This document shows positions 1 to 11,850 of a stretch of 64,000 bases of DNA, piece by piece. Each line of letters begins with the position of its first letter. Positions within the stretch are counted from its first letter, which is position 1. The notes under the pieces are model-generated. The model was not told the DNA's origin. It saw only the letters and a list, made by a program, of their open reading frames with translations, and searched no databases. Origin of the DNA: Chinchilla lanigera (lineage: Eukaryota; Chordata; Mammalia; Rodentia; Chinchillidae); NCBI RefSeq assembly GCF_000276665.1, contig NW_004955518.1:1380132-1444131 (forward strand). Direction: 5' to 3'. Both the position numbers and the translations under genes were made by a program.

Positions 1-97
1 TTTTTTTTTTGGTTTTTCTCCGGTACCGGGAACCGAACTCACGACCTTGCGCTTGCCAGGCAGGCGCTTTTGCCGCTGAGCTAAATCCCCAGCCCCC
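1..97 (-). mobile_element. ID SINE (young type), cut by window start
   Basis: Antisense copy of a tRNA-Ala-derived ID SINE. The T-run at the left edge is the reversed A-tail. On the minus strand the body starts GGGGGCTGGGGATTTAGCTC (RNA polymerase III box A region), carries a box B-like GAGTTCGGTTCCC, and ends GGTACCGGAGAAAAACC. This copy has four A residues in GGCAAAAGCGCC where others have three, a variant shared with the ID pair near 51 kb. The tail and left target-site copy lie outside the window. It is non-coding. Confidence 0.93.
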
Positions 98-2036
98 ATG
101 ATGAATAATTTTTCATTCTTCCATTATATACTAAACTGTTAGACTTATTTTTGTTAGTGAAATACTTTTGTTTTTCCTATCTATTGACATTTACTTTTAT
201 ATAAAGGGAAGGGACTGTGTTATATGTTTCTGTGAATAAAAGGATATATAGCAGAAAAAAGGCTTCAAAGATCCTGCCAGAAAAAGATCTAGAAGCTAGA
301 TGTCAGCTGTCAGTAACTGTATATGCAATCTTCAGTAAGACTTTTTTTCATTTGTGAAAGTATCCTCAAGGAGCTTATAGTTTAGTTGATTATATGGGAG
401 TTTTCTTTTAATGTCATCTTACAATACAAAATATTCTTAATTTATCTATATAACAAATGTAAAAGTGAGTGAACATTTTGATTTTCTTTTATTATAAGCC
501 ATAAAGTCCATCTTTCATTTTAACTACAGAAACTCTATGAAAACTTGCAATATTTTCCCTTTTTCTCTTGATATGTTTCTTTTCCCTTGAGACTGTTAAG
601 TTTCCCAAGAGTTCTAATTTTTATCTTTTCATTTAAAAAGTATGCCCCCCAAAACACACTTTCCCTTCTCAAAAGAAAATTTATTAAATTAATAATGATA
701 ATGTTACGCAAAACAAATGGGTTGGCAGTAGGGTGAACAACAGCTCTAGGCTGTCCAGCTCTGAGGGATGTCCCACCATGTAGGGCTTTTTGTTAAACCT
801 GGGACCTGCAAAGTGAGACAGTGGTCACATGGGAGGGCAGTTTGAGAGAAGAAGTGGATGTAGCATGGATACCACAATTAGAGAGTTGTTATTTCAATCC
901 CCTTATTAGAAGTACTCTTCTTTCATTGCTAACCAGATGTAGAAAGCAATCAAACACCAGATGGTTGAATGGATTTAATGACCTTTGAGTTTTCTTTATA
1001 CCAGTGGACCTCAATTCTGAGATCTTACTAGCTACTGAAAAATAATACAGCTCCCTGATTTAACAGATCTGAACATGAATTCCTGTCAGTAACAGGTATG
1101 TTGGTATCCCCAACTGAATCTATATAGATTGAGATTCAAACTGTAGGTCTAGCAAAAGCTATTCAAAGCAAAGAGAAATATATCTTGTAACTCTCCACCT
1201 TTTAAATATTGAATGCAAGTTTCAAGCTCACATTTAAAGCAAGTGAGAAACCACAAATTGCCTTTTCATTTTTGCCTATATTTATTGACATGGTTCATGC
1301 TATGTAAGTTTCTCCCATCATGTCTCTATTCTGATAGATATTCTAATCATCAGCACATACTGACACCATTTTTTTAAAACAAGAAATGTTACTAGGCACT
1401 GTAGACTCATGAAGATTTAAAACTCAAGATCTCTGCCTTCAGAGACCTATGGTAGAATATATGAAAGGTGACTAAATTATAGAGGTGAGCTCAAAGAACT
1501 GGTGATCACATCTTGAGGTGGTCAGGAATTGTGCAATTAGTAAGTAGGATGAGAGCCTGGGTAGAATTTCAAGTAGAAGGCTAAACAAGGTATTCCAGAG
1601 GGGAAAAAGTAGTTTGAGGGTAAAAAGCAGTCAGATTACTAAATTTAGACATGTATACACATAATAAAATTCACATTCTGAGCAATGCAAACTATATATC
1701 AACTGCTGAGCAAGGGAACATATTTAATGCAATAACTTTTTTGGTGATAACAACTTAAAAAGCATTGAAAAAAAGAATTAAGATAGCTAATGATACATAG
1801 TTGGTTCAATATAAGTGTAATGGCTATCTATCATGCAGAGAATGGTCTATCATGCAGAGTATAAGTCCCTGGACAGCCACAGAAAAGCCCTTTCTCTCAA
1901 GGATGGGCCCACTGAAGAGAATGACCACTCAGACATGAGGCAGATGCTGGACAGATCCCTGCAAAATCCCTAAGCTCCCTACTGATCTAATGATTTAATT
2001 TTGAAAGAAAAGACAGAACAAAATCAATTCAGAGGT
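98..2036. other. Unassigned AT-rich DNA
   Basis: No gene is seen. Around 1360-1640 the text loosely resembles the 3' region of very old mammalian L1 elements, too decayed to name. Around 980-1100 there is a faint resemblance to MER5-type hAT fragments. Positions 1824-1862 hold a short imperfect tandem repeat of CTATCATGCAGAG. The rest shows nothing recognisable. Confidence 0.5.
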
Positions 2037-2049
2037 ACACACTATCTTA

Positions 2050-2152
2050 TTTTGTTTTTGTTTTTGTTTTTTTCCAGTACCAAGAATCAAACTCTCGACC
2101 TTGAGCTTGCCAGGCAGGTGCTGTGCCGCTGAGCTAAATCCCCAGCCCTGGA
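2050..2152 (-). mobile_element. ID SINE with 13-bp target-site duplication
   Basis: Antisense ID SINE; the T-rich tail at 2050-2073 is the reversed A-tail, followed by the reversed B-box region and GGGCTGGGGATTTAGCTCAG ending near 2148. The flanks 2037-2049 (ACACACTATCTTA) and 2153-2165 (ACACACTGTCTTA) form a target-site duplication with one mismatch, so both ends of the insertion are defined. It is more diverged than the copy at 1-97. Confidence 0.92.
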
Positions 2153-2165
2153 ACACACTGTCTTA

Positions 2166-3714
2166 AATGTTATGTTATATAACTAATCAATCATTGATTT
2201 TAAAATTACTTTTTTATTATAATGGCTTCTTTGGATTTCAGAATTAAAGCATCACTGTTCCATTTGTTGGTACCTTCCAGAATAGATAATCTTCATATTT
2301 TTTCCAATATATGGTCTTCATGCAAGATATTCATCAGCATTAACTAATGCCAGTGAATGATCTTGGGAAGTCAGTTGGCAAAATTAACATTTAGAAGTAG
2401 GAACCACTGGTTATTTCACACATTATTAACTTATATTACAATTCAAATAAGCTTACCGCTGGCAAAAAAAAAATCTCTTCTGAACAGCGATCTCAAACAT
2501 AATAGGCTTAATCAGAGATAAATTAAATTAGGCAGCCATGCATACTATAGCATATTAATTCTGAGCAGTTATTAAATACATTTTTCTCTTATCAGTGGTG
2601 TGAACAACATTATATGCAAACAAATTCCTTAAGAGGCCAGCAAACAAAGTTTGTATTTAGGATGCTGTGTGCCTGACATTTCTCCATGCCTTCTTAAAAT
2701 GATAAATAATCTTTTCTGCTAATAATGGCAGTAAATGAAGTCCCATAAATGAATCAACTTCACTCCCAGGCAATTAAGCAAGAAAAAAAAGCGAATAAAA
2801 CTATGGTCTTGATTTTTTCTAAAAGGAACTTTTCTACTTTCTGTGGAAATTTTGAAAAGGAAACATTACAGAGTGAAATTATCTAAAATATAAGGTAGTA
2901 AAAATTCAGTATGTTAAAAATTGACACACTTTGCTCTCTGTTTTGAGTGACCTGTGGTGCCCTAGAACACTCAAAGAAGAAAATTATTAAGACTGAGTGC
3001 TATTGAGAAGGATTATACCATTCTTTCTTTCTTTCCTTAATGGCAGTAATCTAAACCAGCAAGCTAGCACTCAGATTCCACATGCTAGTAAATGGTGCTT
3101 TTGTAATAGACAAAAAATACACCTAAGGCTTCTTACTACCCCCCATATTACTTTCCTTGATGCACTTTTGCCATGTTATCTTGTTCTCTTATTAGTCAAC
3201 CAGACCCTTCAGTAACTGTATCTAGAAGCAATTCAGGTTGTACCCATGACCCCCACCCCTAGGAAATCTGTTTGACATTCTCTATGCCTTGCACATTTAA
3301 AACTCAATGTAAGGTGACAAGAACATTAAGCTGCCCAGTGAGCAAAATGCGAAACTAATCACTATCTGTTTTTAGCCATGGGTAGAATAATTGGCAAATT
3401 AAAATGCCTGAGAATAGCGGGGATGCTTGCATCAGAAAGCACCACCTTGGATGGCTAATGAAGATAAATGTATGCAGCTATCTTTACTGACAACTTCAAA
3501 TACCAGCAGAATGAAAAAGTAACACCACAGTACCCACTCCATTTACTGTAAAGTACATACCATGTAGAATCTGTGCCACTTCAAAGAGCCCTTGTGTGGA
3601 GCTGGTACACATACACAACATGTCCCAACTCCCCTTTCACCCTCTTTCCCTCCCCCTCTCTCCCTCCATCTCCTGATCCCCTTTCCATCTGAGGAAGACC
3701 TACTTCCTGTTGTC
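2166..3714. other. Unassigned, includes candidate conserved segment
   Basis: No repeat family or gene recognised. 2430-2830 has low repeat character and clustered homeodomain-like TAAT motifs and an octamer-like ATGCAAA, which can mark a conserved non-coding element; this is inference only. 3635-3680 is a pyrimidine-rich (CCCTCT) stretch just before an old L1. The open frame at 2997-3215 has no recognisable protein. Confidence 0.35.
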
Positions 3715-4337
3715 TTTTATTTTTCTCTATTTTAAAAACTTACGATTTTGTAATAACTTCAGATTTAACAGAAAAGTTACACCAATCGTATAGAGAATTA
3801 TTTTATGCCCCTCCCCCAATTGCCTCTAATGTCAGCATCTTACAGTACCACAGCATGGTGGTCACAACCAAGAAAACAACCTTTCGTGCATTTCTATTAG
3901 CTAAATCCCAGAACTTATTTGGAGTCTTAGTTTTTCCTATCTGTGCTCCAGGAACCAATTCAGAACACCCCGCTGCCTTCAATCAACAGGTTACTTTGAT
4001 CTCCCCCAATCTGTGACTAGTTCTCAGTTTTCTCTTAGTTTTCATAGTGCTGACAGTCTTGAGGAGTACTTGCCATATATTTTCAAAGTGCCCCTTGCTT
4101 TCTAGTTGTTGGTGTTTTTCTCATGACTGACCAAGGTTTTTGGGAAGAATATCGCAAAGACAAGGTGCACTTCCCATCATGCAGCATCAGGAGGCAGGCA
4201 AATGGAATCAGTGACTTATCGCTGGTGGTGCAAACCTGGACCACTTGGTTAAGGTAGAATTTACTGGAAAGTTACCATTTTCCCTTTTTGAAAGTCAGTC
4301 ACTAAGCCCAGCCCACGTTTACAAGAGAGTACTAATC

Positions 4338-4498
4338 TTTTTTTGTTTTTTGTTTTGTCTTTTTGAGACAGGGTCTCACTATGCATTTGACTGGCCTTGA
4401 GCTTACTTTGTAGCCCAGGCTGGTCTTGAACTTGCAACAATCCTCCTGCCCAGCCTCGCGAGTGCTGGGGTTACAGGCGTGCACCACCACACTCGGCT
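4338..4498 (-). mobile_element. B1 SINE inserted in old L1
   Basis: 7SL RNA-derived B1 SINE in antisense: reversed A-tail (TTTTTTTGTTTTTTG), TTTTGAGACAGGGTCTCACT, GTAGCCCAGGCTGGTCTTGA, and the 5' end GCGTGCACCACCACACTCGG. It carries the internal duplication typical of true B1 (two copies of TGGTCTTGAACTT / TGGCCTTGAGCTT). It splits the L1 3'UTR that continues at 4499, so it is the younger insertion. Confidence 0.93.
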
Positions 4499-4736
4499 TA
4501 CCTGTACTATTTGAAATTCTTCTATGAGGAGGATTTGTCTGTTCTACTCCACTTATTTATTTGTTCATTTATTTATATCATAATGAACTCAAGTATATAT
4601 CTTTTCCTTTGGGTTATAACCAAATACTATGTCGTTATTTTGCTGTTCAAACTGTTTCAGCTATCATCACTGTGAACCTTTCTAGGTTAGTTTCAGTATC
4701 ACTTTGACATTTCTGCGTCCTTTTGTTTTGAACTCT

Positions 4737-4778
4737 TTCTTCCTTCCTTCCTTCTTTCTTCCATTTCTGTCTTTCTTT

Positions 4779-4822
<44 letters not shown>

Positions 4823-4824
4823 TC
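4737..4824. repeat. (TTTC)n / (TTCC)n microsatellite
   Basis: Imperfect TTCC units pass into about eleven clean TTTC units up to 4824. It appears to have grown from a pyrimidine tract within the surrounding antisense L1 3'UTR, whose sequence resumes at 4825. Overlapping open frames here are repeat artefacts. Length polymorphism is likely. Confidence 0.95.
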
Positions 4825-5074
4825 AGCAGACAAGATGCTTCAGGTTCATCTTGTATTTTTACTGCCTGAGCAATAGAAACAACTGTTTCTTCAGAATTTC
4901 TTATTACTGGAGTATGATATTTAGAAAGGAAGACTTAGGCATTCAGTGTACTGATGCTATTGGGGTATCACTGTCCCCAGGCTCTCTCAGCAAAAGAAGA
5001 TTAAAAAATATATATGGGAGATTAAAAAATTTAAAATCTATCATGACAGTTAAAAGTCATCAGCATGTAAGGCC

Positions 5075-6625
5075 TTTAAACTATAAACAAAATATTTCTG
5101 AAAGATATTAAAACCTGTATAGGTAGAGAGATACTTTATGTTCATGGATTAAAAAGCTCATATGCATTCTTCCCAAATTGAGCCATAGTATCTACATAGT
5201 CTTATAGTCTTGTAATCCACCTGGATGCTTTTTTAGAAACTGGCATGGTAATCCTAAAATGTATGTACAGTTTCATTAAAAAATAGGATGTCTAAACCAA
5301 TTTTGCAAAGAAAAACAAAAGATGGAGAGCTTACATCATATGACCTGAAAATCTACTGCAAAGCTACAGTTATCAATGCACTGTGAAACTGGAATAAAGA
5401 ATGAGAGTTGGTGGGACAGAGTAGAGCCCAGCAACAGGTGGGTCATCCAAGTTTTGAGATCAGCACCAAGGAATTTCAATAGGGAAAGATAAGTTGACAA
5501 ATAGTATTGGGTAAGAGCAAATGTCCCTATAGAATATAATTATTTTGGCCTCACAAAGTAAATACAAAATAAGTATGTATCATAAATCTAAACATAAAAG
5601 CTAAAATTTTAATACACTATAGCTTCTAACCTAGAGATAAAGTACTCTTTAAGCAAGATACAGGGAAAAAAAATCCATGAAAGAAGAAAGATACCCTGAT
5701 AAATTACAATTCAAAATTTAAAGCTACTACCTATCAAAATTGTTCGTAGAATAAGTGAGCAAGCCAGAGGCTGGAAGGAATACTTGGCAAACACAGCATA
5801 TGAAATGCTAGTATCATATGCATAAAAATGTTTTACTTAAACAATAAAAAAAAACTACTCAATAAAAAACAGCAAAGTAATTTTAAAAGTTACTTTACAA
5901 AAGAAGATACATGAATGGTAATAAGCACATGAAATAATTTCAACATACTGGTCAAATACAGAGCATATTCGATCATAATTTACTCTCAAACCCACCAGAA
6001 TAAAAAAGATAACAATACCAAATGTCACTGAAAATACAAAACAACTGAAACTATCATAAGTCACTGTTGAGACTATAAACAATTACTTTGGAAATAATCT
6101 GGAAATTTTTAAAAAATTAAACATACACCTATCTATAAGCACAATTGCAGTTTTAGATGTTGACCTAATAGAAATGAAAGCCAGTGCCCAGAGACAGACT
6201 TGCACAAAATGTCCAGAAAAGTTCACTTATGCTAGTTAAAACATGCAAAGGGTTTAGGTGTCTACCAACAGAAGAATGTAATATGCACTGTGGTAAAATG
6301 GAATGCCACCACTCAGCAATTTATAAAAAGGAGCTACAAATAAACTCAGTGATAGATTATTATGAAAAACATAATGCTATATGAAAGAAGCCTGACACAA
6401 AAGACAGTGTAGCACTAGATCCCATTTATATTAAATTTTAGCACAAAAATAATTTGCTCTGGGAGTGGAAGTGGTGAGGGAGGGGCCATGAGGTAAGTTT
6501 CCTGGGATAATGTAGACTTGGACAGCGTAGGTATATATATTTTTCAGAACCCAAGGAAATATGCATTGAAGAACAGTGTCTTTTATCACATGTAAATTTT
6601 GCCTCAAAACAAAAAAAAAATCACA
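5075..6625 (+). mobile_element. Old L1 (L1M type): ORF2 end and 3'UTR
   Basis: Sense remnant of an ancient L1. It begins in the region encoding the C-terminal part of ORF2 (around 5130-5400, e.g. TTCATGGATT, then CTACTGCAAAGCTACAGT) and runs through the end of ORF2 (CTGGAATAAAGAATG; AAACATACACCTATC at 6119; ACTCAGCAATTTATAAAAAG at 6311) into a 3'UTR ending at an A-run at 6609-6618. Stops and frameshifts occur throughout. It lies beside an antisense L1 (3715-5005); because both parts are 3'-derived, this is two insertions rather than one twin-primed inversion. Confidence 0.78.
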
Positions 6626-6661
6626 CAAAATTTTGAATTCTAGAAAGGATACTATTATAGC

Positions 6662-7061
6662 AGTTTGGGTGGAGTGCTAACTTGATTGGCTTTGGTAAGC
6701 ACCAGGGGATTGGTGAAACACACTTCTGGGTGTGTCTGGGTGGGTCACAGAGACATGGCCTTGAAGTCTATGAAACAAAAATTAGTTGTCTCATCCTATT
6801 ATGACTATTGTCCTTTGAGTTATCAAATATATATACTTGAAGAAATGGTCCCTAGTCATTTATTCTGCATTACTGTTTCCCTGATCTGCTTCCCAGCCAC
6901 CATAAATTAAGTCTCTTTGGTCTATCACAGCCTTTGGCCATGATGTTTCTGTCTTGGAGCCAGCTAATCATGGACGAAACCCCTTGAAACCACAAGCCAA
7001 ATTAAAACTCTCCTTCTTCAAGTTGTGAGTGTCCAGTATTGTCTCTCAGTTATGGGAATGT
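6662..7061 (+). mobile_element. ERVL/MaLR-like LTR (degraded)
   Basis: The left part (CTAACTTGATTGG, then GGTGAAACACACTTCTGGGT) resembles the start of mammalian ERVL MLT2-type LTRs. The right part (GCCATGATGTTTCTG, GGAGCCAGCTAATCATGGAC, GAAACCACAAGCCAAATTAAA) matches the 3' region also seen in the LTRs at 15195 and 35766. The ends are eroded and no target-site duplication was found, so family assignment is tentative. 6809-6839 is nearly identical to 8319-8349. Confidence 0.6.
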
Positions 7062-10000
7062 TTATACACATGCCATTTATAGGGAAATGTCTACAACTTA
7101 CTGTGAAATATGTCCAAAAATGAGATGTAATGCATAGCTACGAATACACATGTGTTCACTATAAATTTCTTTCAATCTTTCTGCATCAATATTTTCATAA
7201 TACAATGTTAGAAAAGAAAAAATTCTTAAGAACCAAGTCATGATTCAAAAAAAGAAAAAGTTCCACAAATACTAGTCATGTTTCAAACATAGTCTAAGTT
7301 AAATTTCCTTATTTATAAAATAGAAGTAATAAATAATATCTACTATTCAGGGTTCTTAAAAATTATACTTGATAATACGTACATAGAAAAGTTTCTGATA
7401 TAAGTAAGCACCAAAAAAATATTTCAGCTACCATTGTTAGTAAGCACAAAGTGCCTGTGGCCATAAACCCACAAAAATAAAATTTCTTGGAAACAGAAAA
7501 GGACAATGTTTGCATATTTTCATAAAACAATTTTTATGTTTGTTATATGAATAAAATCAGATTCATTGCCTTTTTCTGCACGTGAATGTCATTTATTAGG
7601 GTCCCTAAGTGAATGAGCTAGTAGAAAGGAAATATCACATTTTCCAAAACATATTTTTAGGAATGGTATTTCCTTGACTTTCCATCCAGGAAAATGCTAA
7701 CACACAGCATGGAACATGAAGGGCCCAGAAAAGAAAGCCTGCCAGATGCCACAGCAATAAATAGAGTGGGGCCTTGGAGACAGAACATAGGAGGAGAATG
7801 TGGAGCATTCTCCACATTCCCAAAGACCCTTTCCATCTGGTACTAAGCCCGTGGAAGTTAGAGGGATTTTGGAAATTCACCTTTATAGGCCACCTTTAAC
7901 TAATTTTCTTATTTATTTGTTCAGTAATCATTTAACTCACAGCCAGCTATGTGCCAAGTTCTATGCATGCCTTCCAGCAACTCAGGAAAATAAGCTTCAT
8001 ATGGTAATGTTAGGAAAAAAAAATGTTCTAAAGTATAGCATACTGAAAGGTTAATACTATTTATATCTTGCTACCCATTACAATATTCATTTCAAAATGA
8101 AATTTTAGCATTTTCAATCAACGGATTAAGCAACAGTGTATTTTCACAAATGATAGAAATTCTCAGGATAAACAAGGTAGCAGAATTTCTTATGCGGAAT
8201 ATGTCCTGTCTGCCTAAGAAGAATATAATTGAAATTAGGTTTTGGAAATAACATTTTCTTATGGGTACTATTATTTTTATAAATAGATATTTTAGTTAAG
8301 GTAGAATTTCTTAAAAACTGTCCTTTGAGTTCTCAAATATATATACTTGTGAGAATTCTAAAAAATTGCGACTAATAGAGTGACTCTCAAATTTTAAACA
8401 GTGAATTTTTTTTAAATTAAAGAAAAAAAAACATTTCATTTCCTTAGCTCATTGTCTTGAGGGAGAGATTATACACTCTTTGCTAACATTTAGGATGAAA
8501 TTTCTAATATTGTTGACATTGTTCTGTAAATAACAATCTGTATAAAAATTCAAATAAATGGAACTGGTCTTTGAAAATTTATCTAGAAAAATTCTGCGTA
8601 TGGTATTTATTCAACTGTTGTCTATATTGTGGAAATGAATTTAGCAAAATGTTTTTTTCAGAAAAATATGTAGTTTCCTGTGTCTATTTTTAAAAGAACT
8701 CCCTTTCCTACCTCTAATCACACATACAAGCTGCATTATCAATAGAAGCTAAAGATAAAATTAAAGAAATGCTGGCTGCATGCCCAATCCTGGGATAACA
8801 GGGAAAAGAAAGCCGGCTGGCAGTTGCCCCTTCTCTTCTTATCTTTTCCTGCTCTTATCTCTCCCAGGCTGGGGGTACTGGCACGTCTGTACTCTGTAAC
8901 CTTCTACTGAGTGGAGACATGAGTGGCCAGTCAAGTGACCTGCACATTAATATCTTCTCATTCTTTTCCTTGAGTGAAATTTTACTGTTAAGAGGAAATA
9001 AAATGCTGTATGTAAATGAAAATAATCAGTCACTTAGAAGTCATTTTGGGGCTACATCACCACTATACCTTAGTCTGAAAACATCCTTTCACCTTAAATA
9101 GCAATGCCTTTATCAAAAATGTGTATTAGGAGATCTACAGTCAAATTAAATTTGAATTAATTCAAATTAAGTTTGAATTCACCACTGACCTTAGGTGAAT
9201 TCACTTTTCTAAACTAATATAAGGAACTTTTTCCAGTAGAGCCAAACTTTTGTAGTTTCTCCTAGAATGGATCACTTTAGAGTTAAGTATTAGGGAGAAT
9301 TAGGGATTTATGTGGCAAGATAGAGAGTGTATTTGCTGTTGCTGTGGAGGTTTTCATTAGCCCAACATGTTACCACATTTACTCAATAGTGGCAAATGTC
9401 CTTGAAATTAAACATCGCCTAATTCCAACAAGTGTGCTGCCAGAGGGCATCCAAATCAGGCAGCCTTCTTTACATTAATTCTTTTCTCTTCTACAAGCAT
9501 TCTTGAGAACTCTGTCCTTAAGTATTTATGTCTCTGTCTCAAATATTAAGAGTACATTTGAAATTTATGATTTGTGTAAGTTCCTAATATTTCTCAGGTT
9601 TGTTTTCTATCTACAATTGTTCATCTAATTTTATCTTCTCAACACTTTGGGGGATAATGTACTATGTTTAAAGTGTGCAGAGCTGTTTCTGTACAAAAGA
9701 ATCCAAATTCAGGTTTCAATTTACTCAAAATGAAGTGCTGATCTGAATTAAGAACGATCTTATCTTTTTCACTCTTCCCATTCCTTTTCAAATAGGTATT
9801 TTGTAATAGATATTTTGTCAATTTTTTTGAAAAACTTAAAAAATATTATCATAACCACACTTCCTTCTGCTAAGCTATTTGGTGGTCTAATTATTACTTT
9901 AAATGTGGACCCTGAAATAAAAGGAAATAATGTAGAAAGATGACGGCAGGCTTCTTACCGGACACCTTTCCTCTAGTGATCTCAGCTGGCATCACAACCC

Positions 10001-10219
10001 AGTGGCTCCACTCCAGCTCTTGAGAGGCTCAGTCCACAGGGAAAGAAAGAGGCAGGTGAGGATGGCTATAGGTCTGGCGGTAATGTGTGCTGAATCCCAG
10101 TGCAATAGCTGGGAGGCAGACAGATGGCCAGTGCTGCTATTTCATGTTCTAAGGCAAAACCCACCAGAAACAGAATGTACCATTTGCTGAACTTCCATTA
10201 CATTTATTGGAACAAGCAT
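7062..10219. other. Unassigned AT-rich DNA with palindromes
   Basis: No gene is supported. 7796-7819 is a perfect 10-bp-stem hairpin (GAATGTGGAG, loop CATT). 7900-7990 weakly resembles an old repeat (TTTGTTCAGTAATCATTTAA). 8319-8349 repeats 6809-6839 with one mismatch. 9141-9202 is a cluster of palindromes. 9300-9480 lacks repeat character and may be unique sequence. Open frames here are short and unrelated to known families. Confidence 0.45.
9141..9202. repeat. Cluster of overlapping palindromes
   Basis: Alternating TCAAATT and AATTTGA units form several overlapping inverted repeats. 9149-9168 is a perfect 20-bp palindrome (AATTTGAATTAATTCAAATT). Immediately after, 9175-9183 (GAATTCACC) and 9194-9202 (GGTGAATTC) form a 9-bp stem with a 10-base loop. 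Function is unknown; this could be a chance AT-rich arrangement or a decayed transposon end. Confidence 0.85.
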
Positions 10220-10765
10220 GCTAAATAAGGAAGCAAGGGTGAACAACTGGGATGAGGGAAAGAAGGAAAAAGAAAGAAGGAAGGCAAAACATAAATATAT
10301 ATATGAATAGCTGCGATGACTGTATTGCTGTTGTCTGATGGTGTATTGAAATGAACAGTTAATGCTCACAATTTTTTATGTTCTGGTCGACTTTGCATGC
10401 TTGTGTCTGGNNNNNNNNNNNNNNNNNNNNNNNNNNNNNNNNNNNNNNNNNNNNNNNNNNNNNNNNNNNNNNNNNNNNNNNNNNNNNNNNNNNNNNNNNN
10501 NNNNNNNNNNNNNNNNNNNNNNNNNNNNNNNNNNNNNNNNNNNNNNNNNNNNNNNNNNNNNNNNNNNNNNNNNNNNNNNNGTAACAACAACTGTTGATTT
10601 GTATTAATTTGTCTTGAGACCCTGTATCACTTTGAATGTTCTTGCTTTGATTTGTTTATGTTCGTGATACTGGTATGCTGCTACTGTTCTGTTTTTTTTG
10701 TTTGTTTGTTTCTCATGTACTACTCTCTTTAAAATAAAAAAAAAATTAAAACAAAGCTAGAGCAT
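10220..10765 (+). mobile_element. Lineage-specific L1 3'UTR, contains assembly gap
   Basis: Sense L1 3'UTR fragment matching the copy at 30005-30465 and, more distantly, 54480-54810. Shared blocks include GAATAGCTGCGATGACTGTA, GAACAGTTAATG, TTTGCATGCTTGTGTCTGG just before the gap, ACAACAACTGTTGATT just after it, and the terminal ACTACTCTCTTTAAAATAAA with an A-rich tail. Its purine-rich start (10240-10290) matches the region upstream of the 3'UTR in the L1 at 50722. It is a 5'-truncated, non-coding insertion. Confidence 0.8.
10411..10580. other. Assembly gap (170 N)
   Basis: Run of 170 N inside the L1 3'UTR. In the sister copy at 30005-30465 the equivalent interval contains an imperfect tandem duplication, which is a likely reason assembly failed here. 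Open frames reported across the N run have no meaning. Confidence 0.99.
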
Positions 10766-11850
10766 CGCAGATCTATCATTATGATGGTTATTGATAAGTA
10801 TCATAAATTTAGTGTTAAGAAAATAGTACTGATAATTTCAAATTAGGAATATCAATAACCCCAGAACAAATTCTATTTAAAAGCACATGGGAACTGACAG
10901 TGAAAAGCATTTCCCTGCTGACTCCACACAGCTGCACCAACCTAAGAAGCATGATGACAGCCAGCAGAGTAGCAATAGGGAATGAGTGTCAGAATTTCTG
11001 ACAGAAACCATACTTTCTGAGGACTTATACTCAGTTACAGAAGTCTACTGAAAACCAAACTTGGCACAAATCTTAGCTTAGCAGAATTCCATCAAATGCA
11101 ACAAAAATAAAGACTAAGGAAATAGAGAGGGAGCCCCACAAATCTGACTTTCAGAAAAGACCAGGAACACTGCTAAAGGAGACCAAAGGAAGGTCTCAAT
11201 ACTTACTAATTAATGCTTTTATATAGAAAATTACATTTGGAAAGTAGTAAGATCATTTACACTGTAATAATTTCCAGTTTCTTGAAGGGAATTAATAACT
11301 GAATCTCAGAAAGACTCTATTCATTCTAGAAATAATTGCTTTTTACTCTTGAACATTTTAAGTTGTGTTGTTATTAGTAGCAATTGGCTCAGCCCACAAT
11401 CATATACAAAAATATACTTGAACACGGGAGGCAAAGTTTTAATCTCTTAGATTGACAAAACAAGAAGAGAGTTTAAAAACTGTCTAAACTCTAGGATACA
11501 TAGCTCTTAAATTTTACTGTAGAGGACACTTTATTTCCATTTTCTAAATAAGCTATGAACCCTAAGCACATTTTTATTTTAATCTCTTGGGAAGTGATGC
11601 TGTCAGCAATGCTAACCTTCCCTTTGTTTTAGACATCAGTTTTCAGTCACAGGAAGTATTAAAGTCAGTGTTTCAGTAGATAAAAGATAGTAAGATTCTA
11701 AAACATCTCTGAGTCAAATGACCATATAATTTCTAAATACTTACTATGCTTATTCATTTGATCATTCCAAAAAGTTTATCATATGCTATTCCAAGTGCCT
11801 CATAAAGTAACTCTAAAATCTACCAAAAAAACCAAATATAGCATATGTGA
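10766..11850. other. Unassigned DNA
   Basis: No gene or clear repeat. 10860-11210 is moderately complex A-rich text with no recognisable family. The remainder is AT-rich, with nothing to report. Confidence 0.4.

Larger units (their letters stand above)
3715..5005 (-). mobile_element. Old L1 (L1M type) 3'UTR, antisense
   Basis: The text follows the reverse complement of an ancient mammalian L1 3' untranslated region: the TTTAAAAACTT start, the CCCCTCCCCCAATTG block, a segment with CACTTGGTTAAGGT, the stretch around ATTTATTTGTTCATTTATTTAT, and a distal part around 4825-4975. It is interrupted by a B1 SINE (4338-4498) and a pyrimidine microsatellite (4737-4824) that sits where the consensus has a CTTTC-rich tract. 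It is non-functional. Confidence 0.75.

Noticed and set aside
3715..6625. Facing L1 pieces as one twin-primed (5'-inverted) insertion
   Set aside because: The antisense part is 3'UTR, not sequence upstream of the sense part, so they are two separate elements.
7796..7819. Perfect hairpin as a possible microRNA precursor
   Set aside because: Stem of only 10 bp with a 4-base loop and no extended pairing outside; far too short.
10362..10607. Frames across N bases
   Set aside because: Created by translating the assembly gap.
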